Shown here: piece by piece, positions 55,033-64,000 of the stretch
Numbering within the stretch: the stretch's first letter is position 1
Layout of the letters: each line of letters begins with the position of its first letter
NCBI GenBank assembly: GCA_038396605.1
Contig: CP121690.1
Coordinates: 2,818,356-2,882,355 of the forward strand
DNA length: 64,000 nucleotides
Direction of reading: 5' to 3'
Origin: Eubacteriales bacterium mix99
Lineage (GTDB): Bacteria > Bacillota > Clostridia > Caldicoprobacterales > DTU083
Position numbers and translations under genes: made by a program
The notes under the pieces: generated by a model
What the model was told of the DNA's origin: nothing
The model's database searches: none
The model's input: only the letters and a program-made list of their open reading frames with translations

Positions 55033-57693
55033 ATGTCCGAATCTCCTGAAAGCAGAAAAGCAAGAAGGGAAAAAAACAGCAAAGCAAAAAAATCCACGTG
55101 GCCACGGTGGAAAAAAATATTAACAGCTATTGGAATTCTTTGTCTGGCAGTCCTGCTTGCCGGAACCATTTACCTGGCTTCCATTCTGGGATCCCTTCGG
55201 GATTTCGATCCAAAGGCACTGGAAAACTATGAGCAGACCTCTCTGGTATACGATAATCAGGACAAACCGATATCCAACATCCATGGCATTGAGAACCGGA
55301 TCTACGTACCCCTGAATGAAATACCAAAGGATGTACAGAATGCATTCATTGCCGTGGAGGATGTCCGTTTCCGGACCCATCCGGGCTTTGATGTCCGGAG
55401 AATGTTCGGCTCCCTGCTCCAGAATATCAAGGCACGTGGCATTGTGGCAGGCGGCGGCACCATTACACAGCAGGTCGTGCGCAATACAGTGCTGACCCAG
55501 GAAAAAACCATCGATCGCAAGGTAAAGGAAATCTTTTTGGCCTGGCAGCTGGAGCAGCAGTATTCAAAGGATCAGATACTGGAAATGTATCTGAATGTCG
55601 TTTATTTTGCAAAGGGAGCCTATGGCATCGAATCTGCCGCCAGGACCTATTTCAGCAAATCCGCCAGTGAGCTGACGGTCGCAGAGGGCGCCATGCTGGC
55701 TGGGCTCATCAAAAATCCCAACCGGAATTCTCCCTTTATCAATATGGAACGGTCCCAGCAGCGGAAGGACCTGGCGCTTGATCTGATGATAAAAAACCAT
55801 TATCTGTCTCCGGAAGAGGGGACAGCTGCAAAAAAGGAAAAGATTCAATTTGCCGAAGACAAAAAGCCAGCCTATATTCACGGATATTTTATGGATATGG
55901 TGGTGGAGGAAGCGGCAAAGTGTCTTGGCGTGAAGCAGGAAAAGCTGTATACCGGTGGATACCGGATCTACACTACAATGGACAGCGAACTGCAGACCTA
56001 TGCCGAACAGCTGTATACCAGGGATGAGTTATTCCCCAAAAGTCCCGTTTCCGGGAAAAGAAGTGAATCCGCCCTGGTCGTCATGGATACGGCAACCGGC
56101 GAACTGCGCACCGTCCTGGGAGGAAAAAGCTATCCGGAGGGACAGACCCATGTGCTGAATCGGGCCAATGCCAAACGGCAGCCGGGCTCCGCCATTAAAC
56201 CATTGGTCGTGTACACGCCTGCCATAGAAAGCAATCAATATACCCCCGTTACTTTCATCGAAGATGCCCCCATTACCATTGGAAATTATTCCCCCAAAAA
56301 CAGCGGCGGAACCTTCCACGGCATGGTTACCCTGAGGACGGCATTGGCAAAATCCATCAATATCCCCGCTGTCAAGGTGCTGAATGATGTGGGCATTGAG
56401 AACGGGATTGAAACGGCAGAAAAGATGGGGATCCCGTTCACGGAAAGCGATCATTACAATCTTGCCATAGCACTGGGCGGGATGGAGAAAGGGGTCAGTC
56501 CGATGGAACTGGCCAGTGCATACACCACCTTTGGTGATCGGGGAAGCTATAAGAGCAGCACCACGATTCGCCGGATCGATGATTCGCTTGGCCGGACGCT
56601 ATACGAATACCGACCCAAAAAAGAACAGGCCATATCAGAGGAAACGGCCTTTCTGATCAGCAATCTGCTCCAGTCCGCTGCGGATACAGGCGGCACTGCG
56701 TCACGTCTGAAGGGTCGGAATCTCGCAGCAAAGACCGGTACGGTCCAGCTGCCCAAAAATACAGCGGTAAAAGGAAGCAACGATGCCTGGATTGCTGCCT
56801 ATAATCCGGAATATACCGTTGCCGTATGGATGGGATTTGATAAAAGAACAAAGGAAGATTATCTTCCTTCCGGTACGTCCGGCGGAAATTATCCTACAGA
56901 GATCTCAAAATATATATTCGACCATCTTTATCAGGGAAAGGAATTTCCCGATTTTCAACAGCCTGTTGGAGTCATTGATGTGCGGCTGGATAAAAAGGCC
57001 CTGCTGGAACAGCACAGGGTTCTGCTGGCTTCGGATATGACGCCTGATGAATATGTGATGAAAGAATATTTCAGGAAAGACACGGCTCCCACCGAACAAT
57101 CGGATTATTGGACCACACCCATTCCCCCGTCCGATTTCAATGCAGTATGCAATGACAAGGGATTGCCCGTTGTTTCCTTTACTCCGCAGAACACCTACGC
57201 TGCTTACAATATCATGAGAATGGAAGGAGAGGACGGAGAAGCCGTCCTGATGCAGCAGGTACGCACCGGCGCAATGGATCCTGTGGAATGGACGGATACG
57301 CAGGCGGAACCCGGCAAAAGCTATGGCTACTATATCGTACCGGTTCATCCCGATATGAAGTCAAAAGGCGAACCGGTTCAGGGAGAAAAGACCAAAACCA
57401 TATATGTTCAGGTACCGGAAGCCTCTGAGAAAAATGGCATCTGGGACAAACTGCCGGATTGGCTCCACCCGGGTGACAGGACAGACAATCCAAACGGCCC
57501 GGATCAGGATAATAATGAAGGAAAGCCGGAAAATTCGGCTGCACCGGATGACGAAGTCACTCCGTCTCCCACTCCGGAAGAGTCCGGAAGTCCCGATGAC
57601 AATGATGACGGAGAGGAAACGGGTGCTCCGTCAGGGGATGATAACCCGGAAAAAGGCCCGGGTTCGGATGCCACACCGACACCGGGTCCGTAA
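55033..57693 (+). CDS. Class A penicillin-binding protein, 886 aa
   Basis: Second bifunctional peptidoglycan synthase of the window. A basic N terminus and membrane segment (ILTAIGILCLAVLLAGTIYLASIL, about 29-52) precede the GT51 domain (AFIAVEDVRFRTHPGFDVRRMF, GGGTITQQVVRNTVL). The transpeptidase has SxxK in PGSAIKPLVVY, SIN in AKSINIPAV and KTG in AAKTGTVQLPKN. After residue about 680 comes a beta-rich, fibronectin-III-like region (PVVSFTPQNTYAAYNI to TIYVQVPEAS) and then an acidic Pro/Asp/Gly-rich tail. ATG 55033 has AAGGAAGG eight bases upstream; the frame opens at 54979. Paralogous to the gene at 47283, but with an unrelated C-terminal half. Confidence 0.94.
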   Translation: MSESPESRKARREKNSKAKKSTWPRWKKILTAIGILCLAVLLAGTIYLASILGSLRDFDPKALENYEQTSLVYDNQDKPISNIHGIENRIYVPLNEIPKDVQNAFIAVEDVRFRTHPGFDVRRMFGSLLQNIKARGIVAGGGTITQQVVRNTVLTQEKTIDRKVKEIFLAWQLEQQYSKDQILEMYLNVVYFAKGAYGIESAARTYFSKSASELTVAEGAMLAGLIKNPNRNSPFINMERSQQRKDLALDLMIKNHYLSPEEGTAAKKEKIQFAEDKKPAYIHGYFMDMVVEEAAKCLGVKQEKLYTGGYRIYTTMDSELQTYAEQLYTRDELFPKSPVSGKRSESALVVMDTATGELRTVLGGKSYPEGQTHVLNRANAKRQPGSAIKPLVVYTPAIESNQYTPVTFIEDAPITIGNYSPKNSGGTFHGMVTLRTALAKSINIPAVKVLNDVGIENGIETAEKMGIPFTESDHYNLAIALGGMEKGVSPMELASAYTTFGDRGSYKSSTTIRRIDDSLGRTLYEYRPKKEQAISEETAFLISNLLQSAADTGGTASRLKGRNLAAKTGTVQLPKNTAVKGSNDAWIAAYNPEYTVAVWMGFDKRTKEDYLPSGTSGGNYPTEISKYIFDHLYQGKEFPDFQQPVGVIDVRLDKKALLEQHRVLLASDMTPDEYVMKEYFRKDTAPTEQSDYWTTPIPPSDFNAVCNDKGLPVVSFTPQNTYAAYNIMRMEGEDGEAVLMQQVRTGAMDPVEWTDTQAEPGKSYGYYIVPVHPDMKSKGEPVQGEKTKTIYVQVPEASEKNGIWDKLPDWLHPGDRTDNPNGPDQDNNEGKPENSAAPDDEVTPSPTPEESGSPDDNDDGEETGAPSGDDNPEKGPGSDATPTPGP

Positions 57694-57704
57694 AATCCGT
57701 TTGT

Positions 57705-58391
57705 TTAGTCCAGCTTTTTCCGCTCCTCTTCGATTTCTTCCCGGGTAACCGTACTGAGAGCGGATATTCTGCAGGTAAGTGCCTGATCCAGAACTGCTTT
57801 CGCTTCTTCGGTCTGACCCCGTTTTTCATAGAGAATTCCCAGGTGGTAGAGTGTCACTGCCTGGTCCTCTTTTTCTTCCTGAGCCTTTTTAAAATACTCA
57901 AAGGCTTTCTCCGTATTTCCCATTCGGTAATAGGTTTGTCCCAGATTATCCAGGACCACGGGATCCTCATCATCGTATTCAAGAGCTTCCTGGTTGAACT
58001 TCAGGGCTTTTTCATAGTCTCCGGCCTCAATCAGCAGATATCCCAGGGATCCATAGGTCTGTGAATTTTTCAACTGATGGTGAAGCTCCGTCATGGACTC
58101 CAATGCCAGATCCAGCTGTCCCTGCTTCCAGTGGGTAAGAGCCAGATTGAGCTTTGCATTGGTCTTTATTTTCGGCTTCCCGGGGAAAAATACAAGCAGC
58201 TTGTTGAAGAGTTTCTCCGCTTTCTCAAATTGTCCGGTCCGAAGCAGCAAAACTCCATAAGCCATTTGATAATTGGCGCTGGTGACACTGTGCTCCTCCG
58301 CTTTTTGATACCATTTCAAAGCCTCTTCCGTCTTCCCTCTGGAATGATTATAATATCCCCGAAAACCATAAAAATTTCCAATTAGCCCCAT
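57705..58391 (-). CDS. TPR-repeat protein downstream of mrfB
   Basis: 228-residue protein made of about five tetratricopeptide repeats (for example ALKFNQEALEYDDEDPVVLDNLGQTYYRMGNTEKAFEYFKKA split over two helices), with a hydrophobic start MGLIGNFYGFRGYY. TPRs mediate protein contacts. It overlaps the end of mrfB by ten bases and has AAGGAG before its ATG, so it is very likely co-translated with the mrfAB repair genes. It converges with the penicillin-binding protein gene, only 11 bases away. Function otherwise unknown. Confidence 0.85.
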   Translation of the reverse strand: MGLIGNFYGFRGYYNHSRGKTEEALKWYQKAEEHSVTSANYQMAYGVLLLRTGQFEKAEKLFNKLLVFFPGKPKIKTNAKLNLALTHWKQGQLDLALESMTELHHQLKNSQTYGSLGYLLIEAGDYEKALKFNQEALEYDDEDPVVLDNLGQTYYRMGNTEKAFEYFKKAQEEKEDQAVTLYHLGILYEKRGQTEEAKAVLDQALTCRISALSTVTREEIEEERKKLD

Positions 58392-59710
58392 TGCTCCATT
58401 CTCCTTCTCATTTTTTTCATCAAACGTTGTCTGCGGTGAAGCAGTTCTGTCTGAAGCCGTTTCGGGCCAATATCGGAATCAGAAAACCGGTTCACCAGCA
58501 GTATGGCTTTTTCCGTGCATTCCAGGGCCCCCGGGAAGTCCTTCTCCCGGTGTTCCAGAAACTTTGCCATCTCAATAAGCGGAAAACACAGGGAGCTTCC
58601 CTCCTTCCCTGCAAGATCCGCCCAAAGCTCCATAGCCTCCTGAGGTCCCCTGTACCGCTTCGTCAAATAGGCAAGCCGTTTTTTGGCATTCAACACGAAG
58701 GAATGCGGTGCCAGATCAATACATTTCTGATAGCAGACTGCAGCCTGCCGGATGCGATGCGCCCTTTCCAGTTCCTTGCCGATACCCAGCAGCTCACAGG
58801 CATCCCGGTTGATCTCCGGATCATGGTATAACGTGGCGAAATGCACCAGCAAGGCAGCCATCGCTGCAATATCCCATTCATTATGTTGAAGGACCTGCCG
58901 CATTTTCCCCGGTGTGCGCGATTTCAGAAAATCAAGGTAGATATTGGGGATCATGGAACCGGGAATATCCTCTGTTCGGTGATGGAATAAAATCTTTTCC
59001 TCCAATGTGGACAAAGAGCAGTCCGGAAGGCGGGCAGCCCATAAACGCCTGGCAACAGGAAGCAGATCCAAATGGGCATCCTCACAATGAATCGGCGGAA
59101 TTCCGGAAAGAATCAGCCGGCCCTCCAGCAAAGGCCAGTCAAAGGATTTTCCATTGAAAGTAACAAGGACTGAATGGTGTCGTAATTGATCCGCCACAGC
59201 CTGAAGCATGGGAACTTCTTCATCAAAGTCCCGCATCAGATATTGATCCACCACCAGACCGTCTTCCTCCACATACCCCAGTCCCACCAAAAATGCCACG
59301 GTCCCGGTCCCTCCGGCCAGTCCTGTTGTCTCTGTATCCAGAAAGACAATATCCTTCGGGCACAAGTCCCGATCCAGACGGGTCCACCAGAAACTGTCCG
59401 TAAAGACGGCATTCCGGAGATCGAAAAGAGGAATCCTTCCATAGTTCTCCTCATATCCATATATCGTCCGTTTTCGTACAAACTCCCCATCCGGTCCCGA
59501 AACAACAGTCCCTCCAAGGCTGCCTCTGTCCGGACAGATCCCCGGGCTCGGACTGCATTCCCTGCCTGGATTCCCGCTTCGTCCCAAATTTGACATGCTT
59601 TCCATTCCTGCACTCCGGACGGTTGTTCCTGTATCCCGGGCGGTTTCCGGCTTACCGGGATGGGAACCGGACTTCATGGCCCTCAGCTTGCTCTTCAGGT
59701 TGGCTATCAT
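58382..59710 (-). CDS. mrfB: MrfB/YprB-type exonuclease, RNase H-like
   Basis: 442-residue DEDDh-type 3'-5' exonuclease homologue. Catalytic motifs: FLDTETTGLAGGTGTVAFLVG (Asp, Glu; near residue 120), LVTFNGKSFDWPLLEGR, DLLPVARRLW and QHNEWDIAAMAALL. The C-terminal third is helical and repeat-like. In Bacillus, MrfB works with the helicase MrfA to excise mitomycin C lesions independently of UvrABC. The N-terminal extension of about 90 residues is low complexity (Gly/Ser/Pro-rich). ATG at 59710 has GGAGG eight bases upstream and lies within the 3' end of mrfA (59-base overlap). Confidence 0.88.
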   Translation of the reverse strand: MIANLKSKLRAMKSGSHPGKPETARDTGTTVRSAGMESMSNLGRSGNPGRECSPSPGICPDRGSLGGTVVSGPDGEFVRKRTIYGYEENYGRIPLFDLRNAVFTDSFWWTRLDRDLCPKDIVFLDTETTGLAGGTGTVAFLVGLGYVEEDGLVVDQYLMRDFDEEVPMLQAVADQLRHHSVLVTFNGKSFDWPLLEGRLILSGIPPIHCEDAHLDLLPVARRLWAARLPDCSLSTLEEKILFHHRTEDIPGSMIPNIYLDFLKSRTPGKMRQVLQHNEWDIAAMAALLVHFATLYHDPEINRDACELLGIGKELERAHRIRQAAVCYQKCIDLAPHSFVLNAKKRLAYLTKRYRGPQEAMELWADLAGKEGSSLCFPLIEMAKFLEHREKDFPGALECTEKAILLVNRFSDSDIGPKRLQTELLHRRQRLMKKMRRRMEQWG

Positions 59711-61967
59711 CCAGGATCCCTCCCAATATCGTCAATGCCAGTGCCTTGTCGTCGGTCGTTACCTCGGCGGCAGGCCCGATGCATGCGGGGCAGCCATTTT
59801 CGCATCCGCAGCCGGACAGAAATTCATAGGCCTTCCGGAACAGCTCCAGATGCATCTCATACAGCCGTTTGCTGAAGCCGATCCCACCGGGACAGCTGTC
59901 ATAAATATAGATGGTCGGTTTTTTCGTAAAAGGGGACTTTACATGGTAAATCACATGAATATCACCGGGATCGCACATAAGATAAAGCGGCGCAATCTGG
60001 CCCAGCACATTGGCAATGCCCATCAGTGCATTCTGCAGATCATCCTGGCTTTTGATGCCGGCAGGGATCTCATTCCATGTTGCCCAATAGGCCGTTGTCT
60101 GCAGTTCCAGTTCGGGCAGCCGCACCGGTCCCCATCCCAGGTTTTCATGGGTATCAAATTTGATCTTCTTGAACATGGTCACCAGGGAGGTCACCATGAC
60201 ATCTCCGTAGCTTCTGCCTGTCTTTCCATCCTCCTCAGATTGAAAGACATCCAGCACCTTCAGGGTAACCGCCAGATTGGCATCGGTATAATAATCCACA
60301 TCCACTTTCCGGACATAGGCTTTTTTCTCCTCAAAGTCCAGCTCTTCCACCTGATACTGTGTTCCTTCGTGAAGATAGATCGCCTCTTCATGGAGAAGCT
60401 GAGGCGCACTGAACCGGTCCATCTCTCCGATGACCCGGCGTTTTGGCTTGCTGATATCAATGATAACAAAATTTTCATCCGCAGCACTGCGGAGGCTTAC
60501 GGCATTGGCAGGAAATTGATCGGCCACCCAATGCCACCGACCGCCTACATGATGAAGCACTTTTTCCTCCTCGAGATAAGCGAGAATGGGATCCAGCGTG
60601 TCCGTTCCAAAGGTCTCTCCATCTTCAAACGGCAGCTCAAAGGCAGCACACTTGATATGGGACATCAGGATATACAGGTTATCCGGATTGATGAGCGCAT
60701 GCTCCGGACTGGAATCCAGGAAGAACTCCGGATGCCGGATGATGTACTGATCCAGAGGATTGCCGGAGGCAACCATCAGGGCAACGGAAGTATCGCTTCT
60801 GCGTCCCGCACGTCCGGCTTGCTGCCAGCTGCTGGCTATGGTGCCGGGATAACCGCACATAATGCATACCTGAAGCTTTCCGATATCGATCCCCAGCTCC
60901 AGCGCATTGGTGCTGACCACTCCCAGTATCCGGCCGGCACGAAGGCCCTGCTCAATCTCCCGCCGTTCCTTTGCCAGATAACCGCTGCGATATCCGCGGA
61001 TGCGGCTGGAGGAACCGGGCTTGTCCCGCACCAGCTTCTTCAGATACGTCACCAATACTTCCACGGATAAACGGCTCCTGGTAAAAATAATGGTCTGTAT
61101 ACCATTTTTCAAAAAGTCAGCTGCAAGATTCCGCGTTTCCAGAAGAGAGCTTCTGCGGATACCCAATTGCCTGTTCACGACCGGAGGATTGTAAAAAATC
61201 AGATGCTTCCTGCCGGAGGGCGCACCGTTCTCCTCCACCAGTTCCGCTTCCTGTCCAATGATTCTCTCCGTCAGTTCCTTTGGATTGGCTATGGTGGCGG
61301 AACAGCAGATATACTGGGGATGTGAGCCATAGAAATGGCAGATGCGGTTCAGGCGGCGAAGAACATTGGCCATGTGGCTCCCAAATACGCCGCGGTAGGA
61401 ATGGATTTCATCAATGACAACATACTTCAGATTTTCAAACAACTTCACCCACTTGGTGTGATGAGGCATGATCCCGGTATGAAGCATATCGGGATTGGTT
61501 ACGACAATGTGCCCTGCCTGCCGGATGGCCTTCCGTGCACCGACAGGGGTATCCCCGTCATAAGTATAGGTTTTGATGGGATGATCCAGCATATCCAGCA
61601 TCCCGTGCAGTTCACTGACCTGATCCTGGGAAAGTGCTTTTGTGGGAAACAAATACAAGGCCCTGGTATCGTCATTCCTCAATATCTCATTGACAACAGG
61701 GAGATTATAGCAAAGGGTTTTCCCGGACGCCGTAGGGGTAACCACCACAACATTCTTTCCCTGCAGCACCAGATCAATCGCCCTGGACTGGTGAGAGTAC
61801 AACTGATGAATGTCTCTCTTTTTCAAAACATCCAGCAATTCGGGCTGCAGGCCCCTGGGGAAGGGACCATAGGTTGCTTCCCTGGGCGGAATCTCCTTCC
61901 ACCCGGTAACGTTCTTCATAACAGCCGGATTATGGCGTATCTGATCCACCAATTGATCGATATTCAT
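59652..61967 (-). CDS. mrfA: MrfA/YprA-type DExH helicase
   Basis: 771-residue SF2 helicase with 3'-5' polarity in studied homologues. Walker A TPTASGKTLCYN (near residue 80), Walker B VIDEIHSYRG, motif III CSATIANP, motif VI QQAGRAGRR. The C-terminal DUF1998-type region ends with a four-Cys zinc site GCGCENGCPACIGPA. Pairing with mrfB downstream matches the Bacillus mrfAB mitomycin-repair operon. It overlaps mrfB by 59 bases, an unusually long overlap that makes co-expression obligatory. Confidence 0.92.
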   Translation of the reverse strand: MNIDQLVDQIRHNPAVMKNVTGWKEIPPREATYGPFPRGLQPELLDVLKKRDIHQLYSHQSRAIDLVLQGKNVVVVTPTASGKTLCYNLPVVNEILRNDDTRALYLFPTKALSQDQVSELHGMLDMLDHPIKTYTYDGDTPVGARKAIRQAGHIVVTNPDMLHTGIMPHHTKWVKLFENLKYVVIDEIHSYRGVFGSHMANVLRRLNRICHFYGSHPQYICCSATIANPKELTERIIGQEAELVEENGAPSGRKHLIFYNPPVVNRQLGIRRSSLLETRNLAADFLKNGIQTIIFTRSRLSVEVLVTYLKKLVRDKPGSSSRIRGYRSGYLAKERREIEQGLRAGRILGVVSTNALELGIDIGKLQVCIMCGYPGTIASSWQQAGRAGRRSDTSVALMVASGNPLDQYIIRHPEFFLDSSPEHALINPDNLYILMSHIKCAAFELPFEDGETFGTDTLDPILAYLEEEKVLHHVGGRWHWVADQFPANAVSLRSAADENFVIIDISKPKRRVIGEMDRFSAPQLLHEEAIYLHEGTQYQVEELDFEEKKAYVRKVDVDYYTDANLAVTLKVLDVFQSEEDGKTGRSYGDVMVTSLVTMFKKIKFDTHENLGWGPVRLPELELQTTAYWATWNEIPAGIKSQDDLQNALMGIANVLGQIAPLYLMCDPGDIHVIYHVKSPFTKKPTIYIYDSCPGGIGFSKRLYEMHLELFRKAYEFLSGCGCENGCPACIGPAAEVTTDDKALALTILGGILDDSQPEEQAEGHEVRFPSR

Positions 61968-62074
61968 GATGGCATCCCCTCATTCCCTCAAGTCATCTTC
62001 CTATCATTATATCCATTTTTCCTGCGGGAATCAAACCCTTTTATGGATGCGCCGGTGTGGGAAACGGAGTGAAG

Positions 62075-62830
62075 TTACTGCACCATCCGCAGCTTGTCGT
62101 GGGTTACGCGGCTCAGGAACTGCTTTGTCCGGTCCTCCTGCGGATGATCGATCACTTCGGAAGGCGATCCCTCTTCCACAATCACTCCATCGTCCATAAA
62201 CAGGACATGGCTTGCCACTTCCCTTGCAAATTCAATTTCGTGAGTGACAACGATCATGGTCCGCCCGTCCCGGGCAACGGATTTCATGACATCCAAAACC
62301 TCTCCGACCAATTCCGGATCTAACGCGGAAGTGGGCTCATCAAACATAATTACATCCGGATCCAATGCCAGTGCCCGTGCAATTCCCACCCTTTGCTGCT
62401 GTCCGCCGGACAGCTGGCAGGGGTAATAGTTCAATCTGTCTTCCAGTCCGACCTTTTCCAGATAGGATACGCTTTTCTCGTATGCTTCCTTTTTATCCAT
62501 TTTCTGAGCTGTAATCAGCCCTTCCATCACATTTTCCACCGATGTCTTATTGCGGAACAGGTTATAGTGCTGGAATACCATTGCGGTTCTTTTCCGAAGT
62601 TCGGTAATCTGTTTCCGATTCGTTTTGCCAACTTCCACCGTGAGCCCGTCGATATGAATCCTGCCTTTGTCCGGCTTTTCCAAAAAATTGATGCAACGCA
62701 GCAAGGTGGATTTTCCGGAACCGCTGGGCCCGAGGATGACATGGACTTCCCCTTTTTTTACATGGAATCCGATACCCTTCAGAACTTCGTTTTTATAAAA
62801 AGATTTGTGCATGTTATTTATTTCGATCAT
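62075..62830 (-). CDS. Polar amino-acid ABC transporter ATP-binding protein
   Basis: 251-residue ATPase of the GlnQ/HisP class. Walker [17 protein letters not shown]-loop [11 protein letters not shown], signature [15 protein letters not shown], Walker [17 protein letters not shown] and the H-loop [13 protein letters not shown]. The substrate, likely a polar amino acid or cystine, cannot be fixed. Its start overlaps the permease stop as ATGA. The gene ends about 100 bases before the mrfA start on the same strand. Confidence 0.95.
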   Translation of the reverse strand: MIEINNMHKSFYKNEVLKGIGFHVKKGEVHVILGPSGSGKSTLLRCINFLEKPDKGRIHIDGLTVEVGKTNRKQITELRKRTAMVFQHYNLFRNKTSVENVMEGLITAQKMDKKEAYEKSVSYLEKVGLEDRLNYYPCQLSGGQQQRVGIARALALDPDVIMFDEPTSALDPELVGEVLDVMKSVARDGRTMIVVTHEIEFAREVASHVLFMDDGVIVEEGSPSEVIDHPQEDRTKQFLSRVTHDKLRMVQ

Positions 62831-64000
62831 GCTGCCATTCCTCCTTCATATTTGTTTAATCTTTTCTCCATAACGGAGACTCCCTTTCCTACCACCAGAC
62901 AGATCAGCCAATAAATAATTGCCGAGTCAATATAGACTTCAAAAAACCGTAAACTTCTCGCGCCGACGATTTTGGCCTGGCCCATAATATCCACCACAGC
63001 GATGATGAAGGCCAGAGAAGTATCCTTCAGTAAACTGATAAAGGAATTTCCAAAATTGGGTAATGCGATGGTCAATGCCTGTGGAAACACAATGCGGACC
63101 ATTCCCTGAAACCGGCTCATTCCAACGGAATAGGCGGCTTCCAGCTGGCCTTTGTCCACGGCCTGAATCGCGGAACGAATCGTTTCGGAAAGATAGGCTC
63201 CGGTATTCAGGGAAAATGAAATATATACAAAAACGATGGCAGGAATATTGCTCACATCAGCATTCCACTGATAATGGCTTTGCATAAATCCCAGTATCTT
63301 CGGAATTCCATAATAGGACAGATACATCTGCACCAGCAACGGAGTCCCCCGGACAAAGGAAACATAAAAGGATGCGATCCATTTCAGCACCGGAACACGG
63401 TAGATCTTGACCAGTGCCGTGATCAGACCAATAATCAGACCAACAAGCATGGAAACAAGCGCTATCATCAGGGTAACAGGAGCGTAGCGAAGTATTTCCG
63501 GAAAGGATTTTACCATATACTTTATATCCAGTAATTCACTCACACTTTCCTTCTTTCCTTCTCCGGCTTGTTGTTGATCCTGCTCCTCCACTGCTGTAAA
63601 GTCCTCCCCGAACCATTTAACGGAGATTTCCGACAAGGTTCCGTCGGACCTCATTTCCGATAACGCTTCATCCACTTCGGACTGCAGCTCCTCCGAATCG
63701 CTTCCCTTCCGGAATACAAAATAGGACGGAACGGTTGTAACCGGTTCCCCGGTCGTCTTCAGCTTCAATCCAAGCTCCTTGATATGTTCCTTTGCAATGA
63801 CTTTGTCATTGATGGTTGCGTCCAGCCGGCCGGCTTCAATATCCTGCAGCACGGAAGAAATATTGCCCTCATAGTATTCAATGGAAATGGGACTGTCATG
63901 TTCCTCATTATATTTCTCCAGTATCTGGGCAAAGGTAGTCCCCACCGATACCCCTACCTTCCTGCCTTTCAGATCATCCATGGTCTTTATGATGTCATTA
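62827..64000 (-). CDS. Amino-acid ABC transporter: binding domain fused to permease, start outside window
   Basis: The visible 390 residues contain the second lobe of a family-3 solute-binding domain ([22 protein letters not shown] to SVKWFGEDF), a short Gln-rich linker, then a HisM/GlnP-type permease ([22 protein letters not shown] onward, with the EAA loop in [22 protein letters not shown]). Fusing binding protein and permease in one chain is known in Gram-positive transporters, where it tethers the receptor at the membrane. The first binding lobe and signal sequence lie beyond base 64000. Coupled to the ATPase gene by an ATGA overlap. Confidence 0.93.
   Translation of the reverse strand, partial: NDIIKTMDDLKGRKVGVSVGTTFAQILEKYNEEHDSPISIEYYEGNISSVLQDIEAGRLDATINDKVIAKEHIKELGLKLKTTGEPVTTVPSYFVFRKGSDSEELQSEVDEALSEMRSDGTLSEISVKWFGEDFTAVEEQDQQQAGEGKKESVSELLDIKYMVKSFPEILRYAPVTLMIALVSMLVGLIIGLITALVKIYRVPVLKWIASFYVSFVRGTPLLVQMYLSYYGIPKILGFMQSHYQWNADVSNIPAIVFVYISFSLNTGAYLSETIRSAIQAVDKGQLEAAYSVGMSRFQGMVRIVFPQALTIALPNFGNSFISLLKDTSLAFIIAVVDIMGQAKIVGARSLRFFEVYIDSAIIYWLICLVVGKGVSVMEKRLNKYEGGMAA

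Overview
The window comes from an endospore-forming member of the Bacillota, most likely class Clostridia. Evidence for sporulation is the spoIIAA-spoIIAB-sigF operon with a SigH-type promoter, a BofC-type protein and YunB. Evidence for Clostridia is the SCIFF peptide with its radical-SAM maturase, the gene order recJ-apt-relA-dtd-MBL-hemZ-hisS-aspS, and a T-box leader on hisS. The genus cannot be decided from the sequence. No rRNA, tRNA or CRISPR array was seen.

Positions 1-5042 are mobile DNA lodged in the 3' end of rlmD (rumA). A large serine recombinase runs in from the left edge on the plus strand. It is followed by an unrecognised two-gene membrane-type cassette on the minus strand (1615-3564). 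Next come three 28-bp repeats, a detached copy of the last codons of rlmD (3798-3842), and a second, short serine recombinase (3949-4875). Two nearly identical 27-bp sequences exactly 1200 bp apart (3816 and 5016) bracket the second recombinase and look like its attachment sites. They encode the HVETV end of RlmD, so rlmD survives with an altered tail. The unexplained cassette between two recombinases is the best candidate here for an undescribed system.

Positions 5004-41164 are a long, almost gapless minus-strand run of core genes, listed left to right (so in reverse order of transcription): rlmD, a thioesterase, pfkA, a small protein, dnaE, a DRTGG/CBS regulator, an AI-2E type permease, a YtxH-like small protein, a PRC-barrel protein, a cysteine desulfurase, rarA, glyA, trxA, an RseC-like protein, tcdA, aspS, hisS (T-box), gpsA, hemZ, an MBL hydrolase, dtd, relA, apt, recJ, the SCIFF maturase and peptide, a TIGR04086 membrane protein, yajC, tgt, queA and ruvB-ruvA-ruvC. 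Many of these overlap or lie a few bases apart and are probably co-transcribed. gpsA looks like an insert into an otherwise conserved order.

Positions 41714-44349 hold argG-argH on the plus strand behind a good promoter that overlaps an ARG-box-like palindrome. Positions 44346-47110 hold minus-strand genes: BofC-like, an amidase-domain protein, YebC and YunB. Two class A penicillin-binding proteins on the plus strand (47283-50219 and 55033-57693) flank a minus-strand block with a small membrane protein, the spoIIA operon, a small unknown protein, a bL25-type protein and an FtsH-family protease.

Positions 57705-61967 hold a TPR protein plus the mrfB-mrfA (YprB-YprA) DNA repair pair as one overlapping minus-strand unit. 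The window ends in an amino-acid ABC transporter: its ATPase and a permease fused to a substrate-binding domain whose start lies beyond 64000.
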